Source: JABMPO01 sp964539785
GTDB lineage: Bacteria; Fidelibacterota; Marinisomatia; Marinisomatales; TCS56
Reading direction: 5' to 3'
DNA length: 21,568 nucleotides
Assembly: GCA_964539785.1 (NCBI GenBank)
Contig: CAZIJQ010000043.1
Span: 1-21,568 of the forward strand
Shown: positions 14,879-21,568 of the stretch, piece after piece
Position numbering within the stretch: position 1 is the stretch's first letter
Layout: each line of letters begins with the position of its first letter
Program-made: the position numbers and the translations under genes
The notes under the pieces: generated by a model
Told to the model about the DNA's origin: nothing
What the model saw: only the letters and a program-made list of their open reading frames with translations
The model's database searches: none

Positions 14879-16104
14879 TAAAAGAATAAATAGGTGGCAA
14901 AGAGGCCTCTAATGTTGGTTACTCGCTCGTCATCAGCTAATTCCTTTGGTGCCAGATTCTGCTCGTAATCACCGGCATATAAAGCGCTAGTAATTTCCAG
15001 CTCAAACGCGAAGCGCAGTTTTCCGGCATTATAAACAGCCCGGGGGCTCAAGCGCCATAATCCAGTGATATTCGGGCAACGAGTGGTGGTGGTCAGATCA
15101 CCCGCTACGTTACTAGCCATATCTGAGTCAACTCCCAGATTATTCGAGTAACCACCAAATATACCTACGGTTATAGGTTTACCAACCGATGTGATATCAA
15201 ACCAAGCGCTAACAGTTTGTAGTGGCTTATATTCCACTGATCCGGATAATGTGTCCGTGAGAACGGCATAGCCACCCAGCATTAATTGGTCGGTCATATC
15301 GCCACCGTAAACCATTTTACCGCGCAGGGCGAATTTGGAGCCAACCAGTTTTCCATAACCGGTTAAAACCAGCGACGACATTACATCTGACGCTGCATCA
15401 TTGCGGATGAAGCGCAGATGTCCGCCGGCTCCCACCAGAGTTTTGGCATTTCCCAGCTCGGCGTTACCGTGCATTCCGGGTAATCCGGACATTTGCTGTT
15501 TGACACGACCGCCGATTTCCTGATAGGCGTCGCGCTGCATTGTTGCCGCTCCGAAGACTGCCAGGTTGTTACCCATTTTTACCGTATAGCGGATTTGTGG
15601 ATTACGGGCAAAGGGCTGGAATGGCATTCCGGTATTAAAACTGACTGTTTGTGGATATACAGTCGGTGTAAACAATGGTGACCAATACTGACCGATCAAC
15701 AACTGGCTGCTGACCCAGTCCAATTTGATGGTGGCATGACGCAAGCGCAATTCATCTTCATTGCCGTCGTCAGCACCAAAAAAATCAGCTTCAAGCAAAC
15801 CGCTTACTTTAGCGCCCAGTGCTTCCGGAGCATTTATTTTTATTCGCACCCGCGACTGGAAATTGACCATATTGATATTGCTGACAGCGTTCAAATCATT
15901 CCCCTCGCTATCTTTGTCAATATCCTTGGGATAGAGGTGGAAATGGCCTTCCCGGGCTGAGGTTATCTGGCGGGTATCATAATAGCCATCAAATTTGATA
16001 AAACCGCTTATTTCAGAATTTACGGCGCTATCTCCGGCAGGTAGAAAGCTCGTTAATCCAATAAAAAAAACAATGGCAAATAAGAAAAATTTTAGTCTGG
16101 TCAT
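14878..16104 (-). CDS. Outer-membrane porin-like beta-barrel protein
   Basis: The 408-residue protein begins with a signal peptide (about 1-23). AGGGG lies 8 bases before this ATG; a GTG one codon upstream is the alternative start. The N-terminus (ISGFIKFDGYYDTRQ), the MVNFQSRVRI stretch, GLLEADFFG, LRLRHATIKLDW and LLIGQYWSPLF recall DcaP-like trimeric porins. The rest is alternating amphipathic strands, and the protein ends in Phe as outer-membrane barrels often do. It probably forms a channel for small or anionic solutes; the substrate cannot be predicted. The divergent EamA transporter gene starts about 190 bases away. Confidence 0.8.
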   Translation of the reverse strand: MTRLKFFLFAIVFFIGLTSFLPAGDSAVNSEISGFIKFDGYYDTRQITSAREGHFHLYPKDIDKDSEGNDLNAVSNINMVNFQSRVRIKINAPEALGAKVSGLLEADFFGADDGNEDELRLRHATIKLDWVSSQLLIGQYWSPLFTPTVYPQTVSFNTGMPFQPFARNPQIRYTVKMGNNLAVFGAATMQRDAYQEIGGRVKQQMSGLPGMHGNAELGNAKTLVGAGGHLRFIRNDAASDVMSSLVLTGYGKLVGSKFALRGKMVYGGDMTDQLMLGGYAVLTDTLSGSVEYKPLQTVSAWFDITSVGKPITVGIFGGYSNNLGVDSDMASNVAGDLTTTTRCPNITGLWRLSPRAVYNAGKLRFAFELEITSALYAGDYEQNLAPKELADDERVTNIRGLFATYLFF

Positions 16105-16297
16105 CACTGGTTCCCCTTAATTGATAATGAAGTCGGGTGTTATTTGGTGTTTATATTTGTAGGTAATTTATCTAATAAAAAATGTCGCAAAATTTGCTAA
16201 CAAAAATTAAGCTACTCACTAAACTAAAAACAAGACAAGACATCTTGAATAAAACCAGGCAACAGTTCTATTCATCAATAACTTCAAATAATTATTG

Positions 16298-17167
16298 ATG
16301 CGACTTCCGGTTATTATCGTTTTGCCCCTGGGCTTATTGGCCGTCAGTACGGCCAGCATTTTTGTACGGATGGTTCCCGATCTGCCGGCAATCACAATCG
16401 CTTTTTGGCGCATGGCGATTGCCAGTGCTATTCTATGGGCTATAACCATACCCGGACGACCCACCGGCTTATCGTCGACCAACCGTGGCCGGGTTATAAT
16501 TGCAGGCATTTTGCTCGGTCTGCATTTTGCCTGTTTTTTCGGGGCGCTGAAATACACATCCATCGCCAACGCGACTGTTTTGTCTACCATGGCTCCGGTA
16601 TTTACGGCCATTATCGAACGTTTTGCCTTAGGCCGGATCTGGAGCAAAACCATCCTGTTTGGTTTGACCGCCGCCATTGGCGGTGCAATAATAATCCAAG
16701 GTGGACACCTGGATCTCGGACAAGCCAGTACCACCGGTAATTTACTCGGTCTGGCCGCTTCAGTTTTTATTGCCGGAGTTCTGCTATTGACTGAACAAAT
16801 CCGTAAAGATACGGCCGCCCTGGTATTCAGTCGAAGTCTTTACCTGGTTGGGGCGCTTACCATGCTACTTATGATTGGTTTTACTGGTCAGTCGTTATTG
16901 CCGGTCGCCGAGATTGATTTTCTTTGGCTTATTCTGTTGGGAATTATTCCAACCGTTTTCGGACACACCAGCTTTTATTATGCAGTGAAGTTTGTATCGC
17001 CCACGGTGGTGGCTGCTGTGCCCCTGGGGGAACCGATCGTAGCCTCAACCCTGGGCTGGTATCTGCTACGGGAAAATGTGCCTGGTTTAACTGTCGTGGG
17101 CGGTGTGCTGACCTTAGCCGGTTTGTTTCTAATTATATATCAATCGCGCAGAATTCGACCTAGCTAA
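16298..17167 (+). CDS. EamA/DMT-family inner-membrane transporter
   Basis: The 289-residue protein has about ten hydrophobic helices in two homologous halves. Typical signatures are GLLAVSTASIFVRM and FWRMAIAS in the first half, and FGHTSFYYAVKFVSPTVVAAVPLGEPIVASTLGWYLLRE in the second, which recalls many RhaT/EamA drug-metabolite exporters. The substrate is unknown; many relatives export amino acids or metabolites. The ATG at 16298 is preferred over the adjacent TTG at 16295. No Shine-Dalgarno is visible in the AT-rich leader. The 3' end overlaps the convergent acyltransferase gene by 8 bases. Confidence 0.9.
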   Translation: MRLPVIIVLPLGLLAVSTASIFVRMVPDLPAITIAFWRMAIASAILWAITIPGRPTGLSSTNRGRVIIAGILLGLHFACFFGALKYTSIANATVLSTMAPVFTAIIERFALGRIWSKTILFGLTAAIGGAIIIQGGHLDLGQASTTGNLLGLAASVFIAGVLLLTEQIRKDTAALVFSRSLYLVGALTMLLMIGFTGQSLLPVAEIDFLWLILLGIIPTVFGHTSFYYAVKFVSPTVVAAVPLGEPIVASTLGWYLLRENVPGLTVVGGVLTLAGLFLIIYQSRRIRPS

Positions 17168-17882
17168 TTTTTCCCAATAAACGTTGATTCTCAGCCCAAT
17201 ACTGCGCTACACGTGGATCGTTTTTTACAATTCCCCTGTACTCAATTGGCAGCAAGGCGCCTATCCGGCACATTATTTCTACTCCAATCTTCTGCAGCGC
17301 CCGTTGTTTGTCTTTTCGGTCGCTAGCCGAGAATTCAAATGGTCCAAATGGACGTCCTATTTTAACGGTAACCGTATGCCGGATTCCGTGAAAAAGGTTG
17401 GGCCATAGATTGTCGGTTCCATGAACACCGACCGGCAGAATAGGGACATTGGTAGCCACGGAAAGATAGGCGGCCCCATCCTTGGCGGTGCGCAGTTCAT
17501 CGGATAGGGAGGTCGCTTCCGGAAAAATACCGAGAATTTCTCCCTTCCTTAAAACTTTCAGGGATTGCTTAATCGTCGATGGTACCAATTTCGAACGATT
17601 GGTTGGTATAAATCCATATATCCGAGGGGCCCAGGACATATCCGCGCCCAGTTCCAGATCGCTGGCCATCAGAAAATTAATCGGGCGTTGAACACCGGTT
17701 ATTACAAAGACCGGATCCAGCTCACTGAAATGATTGCAAACGATAATAAATGGGCCTGACCTGGGGATAAATTGGCGTCCACTGATTCTGGTTCTGGTTG
17801 CCAGACTACCAAGTAACAGTGCCATGTATCCGGCAATATAACGAATAAATTTGGGCCGCGGGCGATATTGATTTAAATCCAT
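17160..17882 (-). CDS. plsC: PlsC-type 1-acylglycerol-3-phosphate acyltransferase
   Basis: The 240-residue protein has the acyltransferase motif NHFSELD (50-56), in which H51 and D56 form the HX4D catalytic pair. FIPTNRS (91-97), IFPEATSL (119-126) and VPILPVGVHGT (146-156) correspond to motifs II-IV. The usual FPEGTRS of motif III reads FPEATSL, so the glycine and arginine that help bind the phosphate group are changed; the acceptor may differ from lysophosphatidic acid. An N-terminal hydrophobic stretch (about 14-28) could attach it to the inner membrane. It overlaps the end of the EamA gene by 8 bases on the opposite strand. No ribosome site is obvious. Confidence 0.85.
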   Translation of the reverse strand: MDLNQYRPRPKFIRYIAGYMALLLGSLATRTRISGRQFIPRSGPFIIVCNHFSELDPVFVITGVQRPINFLMASDLELGADMSWAPRIYGFIPTNRSKLVPSTIKQSLKVLRKGEILGIFPEATSLSDELRTAKDGAAYLSVATNVPILPVGVHGTDNLWPNLFHGIRHTVTVKIGRPFGPFEFSASDRKDKQRALQKIGVEIMCRIGALLPIEYRGIVKNDPRVAQYWAENQRLLGKIS

Positions 17883-18031
17883 TTTGGGGCTTGGTTCCGT
17901 TAGTTTTTACTCCTGGAGAATACCATTAAATCAATTAATATTCTGCAACTAAATTAAGCAAAATCGACAATTGTCCAATCGTGTAAAATCCTCTTGGTAA
18001 TATTTGATAAAAACGGCAAGTTCCGTGTATC

Positions 18032-19351
18032 ATGAAGATATCTGACAGCAAAAAAGCAGCCATTGATCTCTACCATCAGCACGTATCCAGTGGGAAGGTC
18101 GATTTTTTCAAGCGCTATGGAATGGATTTTGTCATGGGGCGTCGCGAGGGACCCTATCTCTACGACATTGATGGTGAAAAACGGTTGTTCAACCTCCATT
18201 GCAACGGTGGTGTTTTTAATCTTGGGCATCGCTATCCGGAGCTGGTGGAAGTATTAAAATCGGTTCTTGATAATTTTGATATTGGAAATCACCATTTAAT
18301 GAGCCAGGAACGAGCACTGCTGGCGGAAATGTTGGCAGATCTCATGCCCGGCGATCTTAATTATACCATTTTTGGAGTAGGTGGCGGTGAAGCAGTTGAT
18401 CTGGCAATCAAAGTTGCCCGGGGCTACACTGGCCGCAGCAATATTATTTCTGCCCGGGGGGGGTATCACGGCCATACCGGGCTGGCAATGGCCACCGGTG
18501 ATGCTAAATACCGAGCAGCCTTCGGTCCCCAACCCGCCGGTTTCAGTCAAGTTCCCTTTAACGATCTTAGCGCTCTACAAACTGCCTTGGACAGTAACAC
18601 GGCGGCGGTTATTCTGGAAACTGTTCCGGCAACCCTGGGAATGGTAATTCCCCTGGAGGGCTACCTGGCTGCTGTCAGCGATCTCTGCAAAAAAAATGAT
18701 ACGTTACTGATTATTGACGAAGTACAGACCGGCTTAGGCCGTACCGGGAAATTGTGGGGTTTTGAACATTTCGATGTCATTCCTGATATAGTGGTGCTTG
18801 GTAAAGGACTTTCGGGTGGTCTTTATCCCATATCCGCCACTGTTTTAAGGGAACCTTTGGAAAAGGTTTTTCATGCCGATCCCTTTATTCATATTTCAAC
18901 ATTTGGCGGTTCGGAAATTGGCTGTCAAGTCGGACGACGGGTTCTGGAAATATCATCATCGCCGGACTTTTTAAACCAGGTCAATAAGTCCGCTACTCAA
19001 TTTTCCTACAACCTTGAAGTCTTGCAGTCCAATCATAAAAATTTCTTTAAGGGGGTTCGTCAGTTAGGCTTGATGATTGGTCTGGAATTGGTCGATGAAA
19101 ACAGTGGACCAATTTTGACCAAAGCAGCTTTTGACCATGATGTTTTATTGGTTTACGCCGGAAATGACCCGTCTGTAAGCCAATTTCTACCTCCCTTAAA
19201 TTTGAATCCGAGTCAAGTCGATGTGGTTTGCGATCAACTGGGTGGCGCGTTGAATAGTGCCTGGCGTCTGCGAAAATTGTTCCAGGGTAAGCAAAAGATT
19301 CAGAACCTGTGGGGGCGGGTATCCACGCCCAGGAAAAGAGAGGAAAACTAA
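18032..19351 (+). CDS. Class III PLP-dependent aminotransferase
   Basis: The 439-residue protein is a full-length fold-type I, class III (ornithine/acetylornithine/glutamate-1-semialdehyde-like) aminotransferase. Key points are GVGGGEAVDLAIKVARG (115-131), GGYHG (143-147), IIDEVQTGLGRTG (227-239) with the cofactor aspartate D229, and LGKGLSGG (256-263), in which K258 is the Schiff-base lysine. GGGEA replaces the more usual SGTEA. The amino donor and acceptor are not predictable, but an omega-amine or alpha-amino acid would be typical. It starts a coupled trio: its stop overlaps the next start in TAATG. No strong Shine-Dalgarno precedes the ATG. Confidence 0.9.
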   Translation: MKISDSKKAAIDLYHQHVSSGKVDFFKRYGMDFVMGRREGPYLYDIDGEKRLFNLHCNGGVFNLGHRYPELVEVLKSVLDNFDIGNHHLMSQERALLAEMLADLMPGDLNYTIFGVGGGEAVDLAIKVARGYTGRSNIISARGGYHGHTGLAMATGDAKYRAAFGPQPAGFSQVPFNDLSALQTALDSNTAAVILETVPATLGMVIPLEGYLAAVSDLCKKNDTLLIIDEVQTGLGRTGKLWGFEHFDVIPDIVVLGKGLSGGLYPISATVLREPLEKVFHADPFIHISTFGGSEIGCQVGRRVLEISSSPDFLNQVNKSATQFSYNLEVLQSNHKNFFKGVRQLGLMIGLELVDENSGPILTKAAFDHDVLLVYAGNDPSVSQFLPPLNLNPSQVDVVCDQLGGALNSAWRLRKLFQGKQKIQNLWGRVSTPRKREEN

Positions 19352-20283
19352 TGCTGCATACTAAAGACCTTGATTTTCTGGAGCGTTTCGAGCGCGGTCT
19401 CGATACAAATGTTATTGGTCTTTCAAAAATACCTGCGCGTGTTTTGGGTTACGGCGAAATTTCTACTATTTTCCAAATTGAAAATGATAATGACTGGGCC
19501 TACAAGCGTATGCCGCTCTTTGAGGCAGTCGATGAAGCTCAAGTTTATGGAGCCAATTACCAAAAATACTGTGGCTTTTTGCGTCAAGCTGGAATAAGTC
19601 TACCGGAAGATAAATTGCAAACTGTTTCCATTATCAATGAGCCTGTAGTGCTTTACATCGTACAGCGCCAATTGCCGGCAGATTGGTTTGCCCATAATCT
19701 ACTGCACAGCCTCGATGACGACGCTATTTTTACTATGTTAGAGCGTCTGGTACCACACCTTTTGAGCGTATGGCAATTTAACGATGATAACCAACCGAAA
19801 ATTGAACTGGCCTTAGATGCCCAGTTGTCAAATTGGGTCTTTGAAAATGGCGATGTAAATGACGGAAAAATCCTTTACGTTGATACTTCCACTCCACTTT
19901 TCCGTCTCGAAGGAATTGAGCAGTTAAATCCTGAATTGATTCTGCAGAGTGCTCCCTCCTTTTTACGCTGGATAATTCGCTGGTTGTTTTTAAAGGATGT
20001 AATGGAGCGCTATTACGACCAGCATAAGATTCTAATCGATCTGGCAGCCAATCTTTATAAAGAACAGCGTCCGGATTTGATACCAGGGCTACTTGAGATT
20101 GTTAACCGGGCACGATCAGCCAATGTTGCTGAAATATCCACCAAGGAAGTTGATAATTATTATCGTGAAGATAAAATGATCTGGGTACTCTTTTTGATGT
20201 TTCGCCGGTTTGATCGCTGGATAAAGCAAAGCCTATTACATAAAAAATATGTCTTTATTTTACCGGGAAAAATTAAACGCTGA
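19351..20283 (+). CDS. Uncharacterised protein with remote kinase/APH-like motifs
   Basis: From the chosen start the protein has 310 residues. AGAGGAAAA lies about 6 bases before the ATG at 19351, which shares a base with the preceding stop, so the 14 codons upstream in the open frame are not used. I recognise no named family with certainty. Traces of a kinase or aminoglycoside-phosphotransferase fold are visible: a possible glycine loop GYGEISTIF (33-41), K52 in AYKRMP, DAQLSNW (156-162) with the D-x4-N spacing of a catalytic loop, and YVDTSTP (176-182) where DFG or DxD would be. The C-terminus is hydrophobic and basic. There is no signal peptide. It may phosphorylate or bind the product of its neighbours, or be an inactive relative. 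Confidence 0.6.
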   Translation: MLHTKDLDFLERFERGLDTNVIGLSKIPARVLGYGEISTIFQIENDNDWAYKRMPLFEAVDEAQVYGANYQKYCGFLRQAGISLPEDKLQTVSIINEPVVLYIVQRQLPADWFAHNLLHSLDDDAIFTMLERLVPHLLSVWQFNDDNQPKIELALDAQLSNWVFENGDVNDGKILYVDTSTPLFRLEGIEQLNPELILQSAPSFLRWIIRWLFLKDVMERYYDQHKILIDLAANLYKEQRPDLIPGLLEIVNRARSANVAEISTKEVDNYYREDKMIWVLFLMFRRFDRWIKQSLLHKKYVFILPGKIKR

Positions 20284-21568
20284 TGTGTGATACCTTTGTC
20301 GTTTTGCCTTCGAATACGTCGGGAAGGTCGGTCATTTTCGGTAAAAACAGTGACCGCGAACCTAACGAAACTCAGGTTGTAGAGCTGCATCCGGCAACGG
20401 AATTTCAGGAAGATGCAAAATTGCAATGCACTTATCTTGAGATTCCACAGGTACGGCAGACTAACGCAATCCTGATCAGTCGCCCATTCTGGATGTGGGG
20501 AGCTGAGATTGGCGCCAATGATCAGGGGGTCGTTATCGGCAACGAGGCGGTGTTTAGTAAAATGCCCATGAAAAGTACCCGTGGTCTTACTGGCATGGAT
20601 TTATTGCGGCTGGGACTGGAGCGGTCAAATTCCGCTGAAAATGCATTGGAAATAATGCTTGAATTGCTGACCGAATACGGGCAGGGCGGTAATTGTGGTT
20701 ATGAGTCAAAGCTCTATTATCATAACAGCTATATTATCGCAGATAAAACCTCAGCCTGGGTACTCGAGACGGCCGGACCACTATGGGTGGCTAAACAGGT
20801 AAAAACCAGGTACAGTATCAGTAACCGCTATTCCATCGGTGAACAATTCGACCTGTCCCATTCTGATGTGATAGAAACCGCCCGTAAAAAGAAATGGCTA
20901 AAAAAAGGTCAGATCTTCAATTTCGCGGCCTGTTATTCTGACTGGTTCTACACTACTTTTTCAGGAAGTCGCGCGCGACAGCAGTGCTCGAATAATCGGC
21001 TGTCGGCTTTAACCGGGACGGTTTCGGTCCGGGATGCATTTTCGATTCTGCGGGATCACGCTGTAGCCAATTACCGGCCGGATTCACATTTTCTGATGAA
21101 CTGCGTTTGCGCCCATTCCGCCAATACTATTTCTCGTCATTCAGCCCAGTCCACCGGTTCCCTGGTGGCCGAGCTTAACGCTGATGAGCAAACCATTTGG
21201 GTAACCGGAACAGCAGCCCCCTGCACCAGCATTTTCAAGCCCTTCCGCTTCGGTGGTACCAGTTGGCCCGAACCGATCAATTCGACGAATAAGAAATACG
21301 ATGAACAGTCCATCTGGTGGCGCCACGAACGATTGCACCGCCTGATTTTAATGGATTTTCAGAATCGACTAAATTTAATTATACCTGAGCGCGACAACCT
21401 GGAAGATTCGCTGATGGAACAGGTACGGTCGCAGCGCGGTAGCATATCCAAACTAACAGCCGAAGCATTCGACTCTGCTAAAAAGCTGGAGACAGACTGG
21501 ATAGAATTGATGAAGAACACCGAAATCCTCAATCAACCTAGGAACTATTATAGCCGTTACTGGAAAAA
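20283..21568 (+). CDS. Secernin-like C69 family peptidase (runs off the window end)
   Basis: An open frame of 428 complete codons starts at ATG 20283, overlapping the previous stop as TGATG, and has no stop before the window ends. It begins MCDTFVVLPS, with FGKNSDREPNE at 19-29 and GGNCGYESKLYY and YIIADKTSAWVLETAG further on, as in secernins and C69 peptidases. In that N-terminal nucleophile family the cysteine after the initiator methionine (C2) is exposed by processing; the SDR motif helps form the active site. The family is about 400-430 residues long, so only the last few codons should be missing. It should act as a cytoplasmic amidase or dipeptidase; the substrate is unknown. Confidence 0.85.
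   Translation, partial: MCDTFVVLPSNTSGRSVIFGKNSDREPNETQVVELHPATEFQEDAKLQCTYLEIPQVRQTNAILISRPFWMWGAEIGANDQGVVIGNEAVFSKMPMKSTRGLTGMDLLRLGLERSNSAENALEIMLELLTEYGQGGNCGYESKLYYHNSYIIADKTSAWVLETAGPLWVAKQVKTRYSISNRYSIGEQFDLSHSDVIETARKKKWLKKGQIFNFAACYSDWFYTTFSGSRARQQCSNNRLSALTGTVSVRDAFSILRDHAVANYRPDSHFLMNCVCAHSANTISRHSAQSTGSLVAELNADEQTIWVTGTAAPCTSIFKPFRFGGTSWPEPINSTNKKYDEQSIWWRHERLHRLILMDFQNRLNLIIPERDNLEDSLMEQVRSQRGSISKLTAEAFDSAKKLETDWIELMKNTEILNQPRNYYSRYWK

Noticed and set aside
16219..16734. Minus-strand frame opposite the EamA gene
   Set aside because: It lies opposite a well-supported transporter gene and has a composition typical of antisense translation.

Overview
The window looks like a chromosomal segment of a Gram-negative (two-membrane) bacterium with moderate GC. 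The evidence is two outer-membrane beta-barrel candidates, a lipobox lipoprotein, Sec signal peptides, an OmpA-type peptidoglycan-binding MotB and a WaaP-like sugar kinase. Several genes lack a clear Shine-Dalgarno and have AT-rich leaders, and large-scale synteny resembles no model organism that I know. An FCB-superphylum or candidate-phylum bacterium would fit, but the phylum cannot be fixed from this window. There are no rRNA or tRNA genes, CRISPR arrays or transposases, and no gene-free stretch is longer than about 190 bases.

Region 1 (109-1512, minus): a tryptophanase, separated by a good intrinsic terminator (1617-1647) from the operon upstream of it.

Region 2 (9143 down to 1669, minus): the most interesting part. 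Seven tightly packed, mostly overlapping genes lie behind a near-consensus sigma70-type promoter (9214-9243). In transcription order they are: a periplasmic protein with a beta-sandwich, a coiled coil and an FxLYD-like domain; a CpoB-like coiled-coil/TPR protein; an outer-membrane beta-barrel/coiled-coil/TPR protein; MotA; MotB; a shortened FliF-like protein (signal peptide, RBM3 ring-building domain, long coiled coil, one membrane span, FliG-binding tail); and FliG. This is a stator (MotAB) plus a rotor core (FliF-RBM3 and FliG) with envelope-spanning partners. No rod, hook, filament, export or C-ring FliM/FliN genes are present in the window. I infer a non-flagellar, ion-driven motor that works on the cell envelope, possibly for gliding or envelope transport.

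Region 3 (11422 down to 9308, minus): a TPR lipoprotein and an M32 metallocarboxypeptidase, co-directional with and upstream of the motor operon.

Region 4 (11572-17882): housekeeping and accessory genes in mixed orientation: an aldo/keto reductase and a SAM methyltransferase (plus); a WaaP-like kinase (minus, overlapping the methyltransferase tail to tail); a LiaF-like membrane protein (plus); a DcaP-like porin (minus); an EamA/DMT transporter (plus); and a PlsC-type acyltransferase (minus, overlapping EamA tail to tail).

Region 5 (18032-21568, plus): a translationally coupled trio made of a class III PLP aminotransferase, an uncharacterised protein with remote kinase/APH-like motifs, and a secernin-type C69 peptidase with Cys2 as candidate nucleophile, which runs off the window end. 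It looks like a small undescribed amino-acid or peptide-metabolising pathway.
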